A stretch of DNA of 15,053 bases from CAZVWV01 sp964631745 (GTDB lineage Bacteria > Bdellovibrionota_C > UBA2361 > JBGSMV01): positions 1 to 15,053 of the forward strand of contig CAZVWV010000097.1 of NCBI GenBank assembly GCA_964631745.1, read 5' to 3'. A program made the position numbers and the translations under genes. Below the pieces are notes generated by a model. It made no database searches. It had not been told where the DNA came from and worked only from the letters and a program-made list of their open reading frames with translations. This document shows positions 1 to 6,392 of this stretch, one piece after another. Each line of letters opens with the position of its first letter. Positions within the stretch are counted from its first letter, which is position 1.

Positions 1-86
1 GGTAAAAAATTCTTAATATTTTCACCACTGAGATCACGGAGGTACACGGAATGGGCCAATTCCCACCCGCGTTACCCGGAGTTAAT

Positions 87-142
87 GAGTAGGTACAAAA
101 AACGTAGTAAATCCCCTGCTGTGTACCCTGCCTGCCCTACTC
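87..142. repeat. Interrupted inverted repeat at the 3' end of fbaB
   Basis: The 11 bases at 87-97 (gagtaggtaca) can pair with two separated blocks, tgtacc at 122-127 and tactc at 138-142, leaving a 10-base bulge. The structure spans the fbaB stop codon (137-139). No T-run follows it in the direction of fbaB transcription, so it is not a standard intrinsic terminator; it could be an mRNA 3'-end structure. Positions 1-86 show no gene or other signal I can support. Confidence 0.3.
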
Positions 143-1063
143 TTTGTAGATGCTCATGGCCGCTTTTAGGAGCTTAACGCCGTCTTGCATCGTGCGCTGG
201 AACGCATTCCTACCCATAATGCTACCAAAAGCACCGCCTGCCTTAAGGCCCTTAATCTCTTCCAGCACCTCTGCATCGGATTTCGCCTCGCCACCGGAGA
301 AAATTACGATGCGCTTTCCACCCAGGCAGCTCTGCACCACATGGCGGATACGGTCGGCCAAGGATGAGATCTCAATCTTCTCTTTCTCGTAAACCTTGCG
401 GGCAGCATCCTGCTCGACGTGCGCTGAAGGCGGTTTAACCTTAACTATATGCGCGCCGAGCTGACAGGCGATGTGCGCGGAATACGCCACTACATCGATA
501 GCGGTCTCGCCCTCCTTCGAAATCCCTTCCCCTCTGGGATAGGACCACAGGATCGAAGGAATTCCGTAAGACTTGGCTTCAGATATTAACTCCCGAATCT
601 CCTCATACATCTCCTTGCGGTTGGAAGACCCTGGATAAATAGTGAAACCGATGGCAGTCGCGCCGAGCTGCACGCAATCTTTAACGCTTGCGGTGACGGC
701 CGAGATAGGATTCTTCGAACTAAAAAGGGTGTCGCTGTTATTTAACTTTACAATCAGCGGAATCTGCCCCACGTAATCCGGACAAGCGGCGGCCATCTGA
801 CCAAACGGTGCCGCGTAGGCGTTACAACCGGACTCTAAAGCTAATTCGAAATGATAATTGGAGTCATAACCAGCCGGATTCGGGGCGAAGCTGCGCGCCG
901 GCCCGTGTTCAAATCCCTGATCGACCGGTAGAATAACAAGTTTACCGGTACCAGCCAAACTGCCGGAATTTAACAAACGCGCCAAGTTCGTTTGAACGCC
1001 AATGTTTTCAGAACGATACCAGGACAAGATCTCTTTTACGCGGGGGGTAACTCTGGGATTCAT
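137..1063 (-). CDS. fbaB: Class I fructose-bisphosphate aldolase (DhnA/FbaB type)
   Basis: This 308-residue cytoplasmic enzyme is predicted to cleave fructose 1,6-bisphosphate reversibly into glyceraldehyde 3-phosphate and dihydroxyacetone phosphate through a Schiff-base lysine. It has the DhnA/FbaB TIM-barrel hallmarks: VDQGFEHGP near residues 47-55, the YPGS phosphate-site segment at 143-146, and HIVKVKPP at 205-212, where K208 or K210 is the expected Schiff-base lysine. A late SGGEAK segment and GRNAFQR near the C-terminus fit the barrel phosphate-binding loops. It is somewhat shorter than E. coli FbaB (about 350 residues) and closer to archaeal-type enzymes. The ATG is preceded by a good Shine-Dalgarno (AGGAG, 9 bases upstream). 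It is monocistronic here and divergent from the metallopeptidase gene. The family call is secure; in vivo direction (glycolysis or gluconeogenesis) cannot be read from sequence. Confidence 0.93.
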   Translation of the reverse strand: MNPRVTPRVKEILSWYRSENIGVQTNLARLLNSGSLAGTGKLVILPVDQGFEHGPARSFAPNPAGYDSNYHFELALESGCNAYAAPFGQMAAACPDYVGQIPLIVKLNNSDTLFSSKNPISAVTASVKDCVQLGATAIGFTIYPGSSNRKEMYEEIRELISEAKSYGIPSILWSYPRGEGISKEGETAIDVVAYSAHIACQLGAHIVKVKPPSAHVEQDAARKVYEKEKIEISSLADRIRHVVQSCLGGKRIVIFSGGEAKSDAEVLEEIKGLKAGGAFGSIMGRNAFQRTMQDGVKLLKAAMSIYKE

Positions 1064-1116
1064 TTTTCTAAACTCCTAATGTTTACAAGAAAAAATACCG
1101 ACTGATCAAACAGAAG

Positions 1117-1131
1117 TGTGCTCAGAGCACA
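1117..1131. promoter_or_regulatory. Palindromic operator candidate between divergent genes
   Basis: tgtgctcagagcaca is a perfect palindrome around a single central base. It sits in the 132-base gap between divergently transcribed fbaB and the metallopeptidase gene, which is a typical place for a dimeric repressor or activator site. No regulator is encoded beside it, so the binding protein is unknown. It lies downstream of the fbaB promoter candidate at 1147-1175, where bound protein could block fbaB transcription. Confidence 0.4.
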
Positions 1132-1146
1132 ATCTAGGCACTTTTT

Positions 1147-1175
1147 AGTATCTGAGATTTGAAGACAGCTGTAAA
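1147..1175 (-). promoter_or_regulatory. Weak sigma-70 promoter candidate for fbaB
   Basis: On the minus strand TTTACA (1175-1170) and GATACT (1152-1147) are separated by 17 bases. The -35 matches consensus at five of six bases and the -10 at four of six. It lies about 85 bases upstream of the fbaB start. No equally good promoter for the divergent plus-strand gene was seen. Confidence 0.25.
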
Positions 1176-1192
1176 GAGCTTCATCTTCGGGT

Positions 1193-1207
1193 TGTGTGTG
1201 TGTGTGT
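1193..1207 (+). repeat. (TG)7 dinucleotide repeat over the start codon
   Basis: Seven TG units plus one T run straight into the metallopeptidase reading frame. The frame is closed upstream by TAA at 1172-1174. The only start codons that keep the signal peptide are GTG at 1196 and GTG at 1202, both inside the repeat. A one-unit slip would change the distance to any ribosome-binding site, but a GTG in the right frame would remain. Confidence 0.7.
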
Positions 1208-2053
1208 AAGTTAAATAGTACTCTCGCAAAATTTGGGTTCGCACTCGTCTTCGCATCTATGGTTGTGGCGATAACTGCAGGGCAGGCCCAGCCACGCCAA
1301 CGCTACGATCGGGCACGTCTTTCATCGTATTCTAACGGTAGCTTAAGTTCACTTGAATACTCAGCTTTAACCTTAGATGGCGGAAGTCAATTAAAGATAA
1401 TATCTCCTGAACGCTGGGCTCATGTAAGCAGCTTTATCAGCTCTGCTTTAAAGGAGACCTATAATCAATATGCTAGCTCGTTTGGCGATATCCCGCCTTT
1501 CGCAAGCGCCGTCCGCCTCATGGATGAGGACACATTCTTTCTTATCACCAGAGCGCCACGCTGGACCAATGCAATGTTTTTCAAAGGTGAAATATATATT
1601 CCGCTCTCGTTTTCCTCAGGCGTCGATTACGACAATATTAGACGCTCCGTAAAGCATGAATTCACCCATGCTATCATTCACGCTCTTAGTGATGGACGCT
1701 GCCCTGGCTGGCTGGATGAGGGGCTAGCGCAAATGGCCGAAGGTGACGAGAACCCGGCCCTAAGACCCGCCATCGTGAATTGGCTCTCCGATAATCCGCC
1801 GGTCGCCTTAAGTTTACTTCAAGGCGGTTTCACTAAGCTTGACTCGGAGATGGTGGCGCCGGCATACGCAGAGTCGTTGTTCGCCGCCAATACGATTGTG
1901 AATACTTTTGGATACCAGGCTCTTAGGGCCTATTTTGACAACTTGCGAAACGAAGACGATTCTGAGGGCGCTTTTCACACGGCCTTCGGGTTATCCAGCA
2001 AAAATTTCGAGGCCCGCATGGGCCAAGCGCTGCAACAATGGAAGCAGCAGTAG
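1196..2053 (+). CDS. Exported zinc metallopeptidase-like protein (peptidase MA family)
   Basis: This 285-residue protein has an N-terminal signal peptide: a basic start (K5, K12), a hydrophobic stretch at about residues 13-28, and a likely signal peptidase I cut after GQA at 29-31. It is therefore probably periplasmic or secreted. The core matches gluzincins of the peptidase MA type: HEFTH at 154-158 gives the two zinc histidines and the catalytic glutamate, and WLDEGLA at 172-178 gives E175 as the expected third zinc ligand. A later YAESLFAAN...FG segment (about 224-239) fits the helical region that follows in that family. No TPR or other extra domain is visible and the substrate is unknown. 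The start is GTG (1196 or 1202); the next in-frame ATG at 1259 would destroy the signal peptide. No strong Shine-Dalgarno is seen. It converges on the HPt gene with a 16-base gap. Confidence 0.8.
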   Translation: MCVCKLNSTLAKFGFALVFASMVVAITAGQAQPRQRYDRARLSSYSNGSLSSLEYSALTLDGGSQLKIISPERWAHVSSFISSALKETYNQYASSFGDIPPFASAVRLMDEDTFFLITRAPRWTNAMFFKGEIYIPLSFSSGVDYDNIRRSVKHEFTHAIIHALSDGRCPGWLDEGLAQMAEGDENPALRPAIVNWLSDNPPVALSLLQGGFTKLDSEMVAPAYAESLFAANTIVNTFGYQALRAYFDNLRNEDDSEGAFHTAFGLSSKNFEARMGQALQQWKQQ

Positions 2054-2069
2054 TCACAAGATAGAAGGA

Positions 2070-2408
2070 CTACAGCTTCCCGGCTTCACTCTTAAACGAC
2101 TCAAATTCGGCTTTCAGCTCAGCCAGCAACTTCTCAGCCCCAGCAGTACTTCCGGATTTCCCCAATTTTTCGAGAGCCAAAGCCAAATCGTAACAGCGCA
2201 TCGCGCCTAAATTACCCAAAGCGCTTTTTATTGCATGCGAAAAAGAGCCTAGCGCCTGAGCGTTGTTAGCCTTTAAAGCCCCTTCAATCTCTCCGATCTG
2301 CAATGGATACTGATCAGTCATCATCTGCACCAACTCACGAAGTAGCTCCTTATCGTTATCAACTCGATCCATGGCAGCCTTCAGATCGAAAACAAGCGAC
2401 TCACTCAT
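2070..2408 (-). CDS. Free-standing HPt (histidine phosphotransfer) domain protein
   Basis: This 112-residue, mostly helical protein consists of one HPt domain. The motif HAIKSALGNLGA begins at residue 58 and matches the usual HxxKGxxxxxGA pattern, so H58 is the predicted phospho-accepting histidine and K61 is the conserved lysine beside it. Such proteins relay phosphate between receiver domains in multistep phosphorelays in the cytoplasm. No kinase or receiver gene adjoins it; the nearest regulator with a receiver is more than 6 kb away and its receiver looks inactive. It lies 38 bases downstream of the acyl-CoA dehydrogenase on the same strand and may be co-transcribed with it. Its own Shine-Dalgarno is good (AAGGAG, about 9 bases before ATG). 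The domain call is strong; the partner is unknown. Confidence 0.85.
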   Translation of the reverse strand: MSESLVFDLKAAMDRVDNDKELLRELVQMMTDQYPLQIGEIEGALKANNAQALGSFSHAIKSALGNLGAMRCYDLALALEKLGKSGSTAGAEKLLAELKAEFESFKSEAGKL

Positions 2409-2446
2409 AATGTTACTCTCCTTTTTTGACAGAGCTCTTGCCTAAA

Positions 2447-3622
2447 CTAGCTCAAAAGTTCTTTGGCAATTACAATTCTTTGAATCTGGCTGGTGCCTTC
2501 ATAAATTTGAAGGAGTTTGGCATCGCGCATTAGTTTCTCTACAGGATAATCTTTAGTATAACCGTAGCCGCCAAAAATCTGCACGGCATCAGTGGTTACT
2601 TGCATGCCCATATCGGCGGCGAAACGCTTGGCCATGCTGGAATGTAAAGTGGCGTTACCTTTTTTGTCTAAGATTTCAGCAGACCGCAAACAAAGCAAGC
2701 GCGCAGCCTCAATATTTGTAGCCATATCGGCCAACATGAATTGAATCCCTTGGAAGCTGCCGATACTCTGACCGAACTGTTTACGCTGCTTGGCATATTC
2801 GATCGAATGTTCCAAGGCAGCTCTGGCGATACCGACTGCGATAATAGCAGTCATGGGACGGGTGATATCCAAAGTTTGCATGGCGATCTTAAACCCCTGC
2901 CCTTCTTCGCCGATGCGGTTGGCGACCGGAACGCGCACATTCTCAAATGAAAGCTGCACGGTGTTAGAGCAGCGCTGCCCTAATTTGTTTTCGTGATGCC
3001 CACGTTTAATGCCGGCCGAGTCACCAGGCACAACCAGACAGCAGATGCCTTTGTGTTTTTTAGATTTATCGAGTGTTGCAAAAACAGTGAACTGCTCAGC
3101 TACTCCTCCGTTAGTGATCCACTGCTTGGTGCCATTTAATATGTAATGGTCACCTTCGCGAGTAATCGAGCTGCTTAAACCGGCTGCGTCAGAACCCGAG
3201 CCCGGCTCAGTCAAACAAAACGAAGCAAGAGCGCCCTTTTTGCAAATAGGCGCGATAAACTTTTCCTTCTGCTCATCAGTAGCACCGATCTCAATCGGTA
3301 ATAGAGCCAGGTCATTTGCAACGATGGTGGTCGTTACTCCGGAGCATCCAGCCGAGAGTTCCTCGATAACCAAACAAGCATCATACACGCTTAGCCCGGT
3401 ACCGTTAAGTTTCGGATCTTGAACCAAGTTCATCAGACCCAGCGCATGCGCCTGTTTCAGAAGCTGAACCGGCAATTCCGCCGATTCGTCGAATCGTTTA
3501 GCTTGAGGTTGAATCTCGGCCGCTGCAAATTTTCGGGCCTCGCTTACAAGTGCACGTTGGTCCTCATTTAAGTTGTCTGCCACTGAGTAATTCACTGAGC
3601 AATTCACTGAGCAATTTCCCAT
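2447..3622 (-). CDS. Acyl-CoA dehydrogenase (short/medium-chain, butyryl-CoA dehydrogenase-like)
   Basis: This FAD enzyme catalyses the first alpha,beta-dehydrogenation of acyl-CoA in beta-oxidation or butanoate metabolism and passes electrons to electron-transfer flavoprotein. Visible family signatures are AFCLTEPGSGSDA (FAD/substrate loop), QWITNGG, RKQFGQSIGSFQ (C-terminal FAD-domain helix), QIFGGYGYTKDYP, and IYEGTSQIQR near the end, whose glutamate (about residue 375) is the expected catalytic base. I place the start at ATG 3622, giving 391 residues, because AGAGG lies 8 bases upstream. A TTG at 3646 would add 8 residues but has no good ribosome site and falls inside a hairpin. The N-terminus carries a tandem NCSV/NCSV/NYSV repeat not expected in the family. 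It lies downstream of an IclR gene, its probable regulator. Chain-length preference is not certain. Confidence 0.92.
   Translation of the reverse strand: MGNCSVNCSVNYSVADNLNEDQRALVSEARKFAAAEIQPQAKRFDESAELPVQLLKQAHALGLMNLVQDPKLNGTGLSVYDACLVIEELSAGCSGVTTTIVANDLALLPIEIGATDEQKEKFIAPICKKGALASFCLTEPGSGSDAAGLSSSITREGDHYILNGTKQWITNGGVAEQFTVFATLDKSKKHKGICCLVVPGDSAGIKRGHHENKLGQRCSNTVQLSFENVRVPVANRIGEEGQGFKIAMQTLDITRPMTAIIAVGIARAALEHSIEYAKQRKQFGQSIGSFQGIQFMLADMATNIEAARLLCLRSAEILDKKGNATLHSSMAKRFAADMGMQVTTDAVQIFGGYGYTKDYPVEKLMRDAKLLQIYEGTSQIQRIVIAKELLS
3581..3616 (-). repeat. 12-bp tandem repeat, three copies, inside the dehydrogenase N-terminus
   Basis: Three adjacent copies of cactgagYaatt occupy 3581-3592, 3593-3604 and 3605-3616; only the first differs, by one base. 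Read on the minus strand they encode NCSV, NCSV, NYSV just after the initiating Met-Gly. Because the unit is 12 bases, copy-number change would add or remove four residues without a frameshift. Confidence 0.85.
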
Positions 3623-3642
3623 AACAACAACCTCTGAAGAAG

Positions 3643-3676
3643 CCAAGCTGGGTCCACTAGCCCACGTTCGGCTTGG
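3643..3676 (-). promoter_or_regulatory. Hairpin in the leader of the acyl-CoA dehydrogenase
   Basis: CCAAGC (3643-3648) pairs with GCTTGG (3671-3676). The inner TGGG (3649-3652) pairs with CCCA (3661-3664) around an 8-base loop, leaving a 6-base bulge on one side. It ends 7 bases upstream of the AGAGG ribosome site (3631-3635). There is no T-run, so it is more likely a leader structure or protein-binding site than a terminator. Confidence 0.35.
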
Positions 3677-3708
3677 ATCCGACAGCTCTAAAAATCAGGA
3701 CGGGCGCG

Positions 3709-3737
3709 ACTGTATTGCAGCTCAAACAGCAGCTCAA
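3709..3737 (-). promoter_or_regulatory. Sigma-70 promoter candidate for the acyl-CoA dehydrogenase
   Basis: On the minus strand TTGAGC (3737-3732) and TACAGT (3714-3709) are spaced by 17 bases. The -35 hexamer is part of the 12-bp tandem repeat, so neighbouring copies offer the same hexamer at 12-base steps, but only this one has correct spacing. It predicts a leader of about 80 bases containing the hairpin at 3643-3676. Confidence 0.35.
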
Positions 3738-3771
3738 ACAGCAGCTCAAATAGCAGCTTCAACACCAGCTT
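3718..3771. repeat. Second 12-bp tandem repeat, about 4.5 copies, at the iclR 3' end
   Basis: Copies of cagctcaaacag lie at 3718-3729 and 3730-3741 (identical), 3742-3753 (one change) and 3754-3765 (diverged), with a partial copy to 3771. The array begins at the iclR stop codon (3770-3772) and runs into the dehydrogenase promoter region. It is unrelated in sequence to the 12-bp repeat at 3581-3616. Confidence 0.8.
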
Positions 3772-4603
3772 ATAGGCGCGTGCGGTCAACAGCAGGTGCG
3801 TTTACTTGTTGCATAGCGGCCGTCACCTGGACCTCACGCTCCACGCTCTGCACCAATCCGCGCTTGATAGAACCAAGCGAGGTTGAAAGTTGCAGGGCGG
3901 CTTCTTCAACATGTGGTGCCACAGCTTCAATCTTGGCTCTATACTGCGGAATCAAAACTTCAATTGCCGCAACAACGGCGCCGGAGTTCCCCTTTACGAC
4001 TCTTGAAATCGAAATTACATCGGCCTCGATCGCACCTCGATCAACTAGCTGCCCGGTATTTCTCAACTCGTTTAACTGAGCCTTAATAGCGGCATCTTGA
4101 GGGGTATTGGAGGCAAGCAATTCTGCCAAAACAGAATCCGGCATCTGCGCCGTTAAAAGACGGCCAGCAGCGTTCATTTTGGCCGGGATGGAAACAGCTA
4201 CGCGCGGCGAAACTCGCACAGGCTTTTTCGCTTCGATGCAAACCGGAAATTGCACATGGCCGTTTTGCAAAACCGCCAAACTCACGGTCTCTCCGATCTG
4301 TTCAGAGAGCGCTTTCAGAATCGGAGTAGCGCGCGCCACAAGATTACTCTGCGCTAAATAGGCTTGCCCAAGCTGTAGAGCTTTCACACCTAACCGATAA
4401 TCTTCTGTATCCGTGTTCTGCTCCGCGTATCCTCGAAGCTCTAAGGTCGCCAAGAGGCGAAACACGTTGTTCTTGTGTAGCTTCAATCGCTTAGAAAGCT
4501 CAGTTACGCCAATCTCTCCGGCAGCTCGGCAGAGCTCTTCCAATACATCGATGGCGTGGGAAACGGATTGAATCAGGTAATTGGCTTTTTCTCTCTTAAC
4601 CAT
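3770..4603 (-). CDS. IclR-family transcriptional regulator
   Basis: This 277-residue cytoplasmic DNA-binding protein has an N-terminal winged helix-turn-helix at about residues 10-75; SVSHAIDVLEEL is the typical IclR opening and the recognition helix is near KLHKNNVFRLLATLELRGY (41-59). An IclR effector-binding domain follows from about 85 to 250, with the family's GETVSLAVLQNGHV segment at 104-116. The usual GKALLA segment is altered here (NAAGRLLTA). About 25 residues after the domain look unstructured. IclR proteins often control neighbouring catabolic genes and themselves, so the downstream acyl-CoA dehydrogenase is the likely target; that is inference from position. ATG is preceded by TAGGA 6 bases upstream. 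The stop codon touches a 12-bp tandem repeat. Confidence 0.9.
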   Translation of the reverse strand: MVKREKANYLIQSVSHAIDVLEELCRAAGEIGVTELSKRLKLHKNNVFRLLATLELRGYAEQNTDTEDYRLGVKALQLGQAYLAQSNLVARATPILKALSEQIGETVSLAVLQNGHVQFPVCIEAKKPVRVSPRVAVSIPAKMNAAGRLLTAQMPDSVLAELLASNTPQDAAIKAQLNELRNTGQLVDRGAIEADVISISRVVKGNSGAVVAAIEVLIPQYRAKIEAVAPHVEEAALQLSTSLGSIKRGLVQSVEREVQVTAAMQQVNAPAVDRTRL

Positions 4604-4662
4604 GGAATATCCTAAAAATTAATCAGCAGCAAAAAACGTTCTATATTACATTAATTCAAGGA

Positions 4663-4691
4663 CTTATAACAAGGAAGATACTAAATTGCAA
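4663..4691 (-). promoter_or_regulatory. Sigma-70 promoter candidate for iclR
   Basis: On the minus strand TTGCAA (4691-4686) and TATAAG (4668-4663) are separated by 17 bases, both close to consensus. The predicted transcript leader is about 50 bases and carries the TAGGA ribosome site. This separates iclR transcription from the dapB gene upstream on the same strand. Three ttgaa words lie nearby at 4694, 4713 and 4734, about two helical turns apart, and could be regulator contacts. Confidence 0.45.
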
Positions 4692-4729
4692 TCTTGAACC
4701 TACAAAGCGCAGTTGAATCTATTACGTCC

Positions 4730-5497
4730 CTAGTTGAATATATCCTGAGGGGAATAAAAACCAGCCCTCATACCCACTAGCTTGGTGGCAAGAAGCAAGG
4801 CGCCACGGGCAAAAAGCGCTCGGTCGCTGGCCCTATGAATCAGCTCTAGGCGCTCCCCCTTACCGAGGAAGTAAATAGTGTGCTCGCCAAAAACATCTCC
4901 GCCTCTTACGGAGGAGATTCCAATTTCCGTGGGAGCTCTAAGTAAGGCCCCGCTGCCGCGGCCGGTAACGATTTGGTGCCCCGCCTCGTCACGTCTTAGG
5001 TGATTCGCTAAACTTAGCGCGGTGCCGGAGGGGCTATCTTTTTTGGCGGCGTGGTGCGCCTCTACGATCTCAATCTGATAACTGTCGCCCAGCATCCTTT
5101 GGGCGGCTTGTGATAGCAGGTGTAGCGCGTGAACCCCCAACGATGTATTGGGGGCCAGCAACACTGCGCAGCTTTTCGAAAACGCACGCAAGATCTCGAT
5201 TTGCGCCGGTGAGTGCCCGGTCGTCGCAATTAAAATGGGTCTGTGGGCTTGCGCAGCAATTTCGGCGATCTTCAGCGAAGCTTCAGGCCTCGAGAAATCG
5301 ATTACACAGTCAGAATTTTCGACGGATTGAATGCGTTGCTCGGGAGTACTTCTCGAATCTAAGCTGGCTGATAGCGAGGCGCCTGGAAACTCCGAGATCA
5401 CAGTAGGAAATAAGCGCCCTACCTTGCCTGCAGCCCCGTGGATGCAGAGCTTGATGCATTGACTGTTGAGTGCTGCTGCCTGGGCAATCGAAGTCAT
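4730..5497 (-). CDS. dapB: 4-hydroxy-tetrahydrodipicolinate reductase
   Basis: DapB reduces the DapA product (HTPA) with NAD(P)H to tetrahydrodipicolinate on the route to meso-diaminopimelate and lysine. The 255-residue protein has an N-terminal Rossmann fold with the dinucleotide loop HGAAGKVGR (20-28), the ATTGHS turn at 91-96, and the family signature EAHHAAKKDSPSGTA (146-160). In that signature H148 and K152 match the catalytic pair of E. coli DapB (H159/K163). The C-terminal SVRGGDVFGEHTIYF segment and the closing GFYSPQDIF are also typical. Its ATG overlaps the dapA stop codon as ATGA, indicating translational coupling. It is the last gene of the lipoprotein-dapA-dapB operon. Length is slightly below the usual 265-275 residues but nothing essential is missing. 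Confidence 0.95.
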   Translation of the reverse strand: MTSIAQAAALNSQCIKLCIHGAAGKVGRLFPTVISEFPGASLSASLDSRSTPEQRIQSVENSDCVIDFSRPEASLKIAEIAAQAHRPILIATTGHSPAQIEILRAFSKSCAVLLAPNTSLGVHALHLLSQAAQRMLGDSYQIEIVEAHHAAKKDSPSGTALSLANHLRRDEAGHQIVTGRGSGALLRAPTEIGISSVRGGDVFGEHTIYFLGKGERLELIHRASDRALFARGALLLATKLVGMRAGFYSPQDIFN

Positions 5498-6378
5498 ACC
5501 GCTAAGAGCTCTTTTAGCTTGGCGATAGTGTCAGGTCGGGCTGGGAGCAGCGGCAAGCGCGCCTTGCCGCAACGAATGATTCCCTTCAACTCCAAAGCCG
5601 CCTTTACAGGCACCGGGTTAGTCTCAAAGAACAGGGCTTTAATTATGGGGAGCGCTTGGTACTGGGCATCTCGCGCCTTCAACCATTCGGAAGCCATGGC
5701 ATTATTCGTAATTCGCAAAAAAAGTTCGGGAATCACATTGGCGCTGGCGCTGATTACGCCCGTCGCGCCAGATGCCATTAGCGCGTGGACCAGGGTGTCT
5801 TCGCCCGACATTACAGCCAAGGTGTTTCCAACTAAGCTAAAAATATCTAAAAACTGATCTAGCGAGCCAGTGGATTCTTTAAGTCCGATAATCAAACGCT
5901 CGCGGGTTAAGGTCGCCACGGTTTGCGGCAACATATTTACCGCGCTGCGGCCTGGGATGTTATAAGCTACCAGCGGAAGATCTACGGATTTTTTGATCTC
6001 ACGAAAGTGCGCAATTAGCCCGTCCTGCGAGGGTTTGTTGTAGGGCGGGTTGACGACAAGGGCCGCATCAACTTTTAGCTCCTTTAACAACTTCGCACTT
6101 TCAACAGCCCTAGAGGTTGAATTGGTCCCGATCCCAGCCACACAAGGGATCTTACCGGAGGTACGTTCGCGTACGAACTTTACTACATCGCGATACTCCT
6201 GATCGCTCAGGGTCGAAGCCTCCCCTGTTGAACCGCACGCCACAACCCCGTTCACACCCGCCGAGAGCTGAAATTCCAACAGATCACCGAGCGAGTTGTA
6301 ATCAACGCTCGATAAGTCCGCGCTAAACGGTGTCGCTATTGCGGTAAAGGTTCCTCGAATCATCTCTTGCTTAAACAT
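5494..6378 (-). CDS. dapA: 4-hydroxy-tetrahydrodipicolinate synthase
   Basis: DapA condenses pyruvate with aspartate semialdehyde, the committed step toward diaminopimelate and lysine. This 294-residue TIM-barrel protein keeps the active site: CGSTGE at 48-53 (S50/T51 at the catalytic threonine pair), NPPYNKP at 110-116 (Y113), AYNIPGR at 138-144 (Y139 and R144), and GLKE at 165-168 with K167 as the Schiff-base lysine. SANVIPE follows the ATGVISA barrel strand. The first ATG (6378) has a weak GGGA ribosome site; M6 is an alternative start and nearer to the E. coli length. It follows the lipoprotein gene by 14 bases and overlaps dapB by 4 bases, so the three are very likely one operon. NanA-like aldolases share the fold, but the dapB neighbour settles the call. 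Confidence 0.95.
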   Translation of the reverse strand: MFKQEMIRGTFTAIATPFSADLSSVDYNSLGDLLEFQLSAGVNGVVACGSTGEASTLSDQEYRDVVKFVRERTSGKIPCVAGIGTNSTSRAVESAKLLKELKVDAALVVNPPYNKPSQDGLIAHFREIKKSVDLPLVAYNIPGRSAVNMLPQTVATLTRERLIIGLKESTGSLDQFLDIFSLVGNTLAVMSGEDTLVHALMASGATGVISASANVIPELFLRITNNAMASEWLKARDAQYQALPIIKALFFETNPVPVKAALELKGIIRCGKARLPLLPARPDTIAKLKELLAV

Positions 6379-6392
6379 TTCATTTTCCCGAG

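Noticed and set aside
3623..3646. TTG start adding eight residues to the acyl-CoA dehydrogenase
   Set aside because: It has no ribosome site and lies within a leader hairpin, while ATG 3622 has AGAGG eight bases upstream.
5438..5857. Plus-strand open frame across the dapA/dapB junction
   Set aside because: It is antisense to two well-conserved genes and its translation is low-information.
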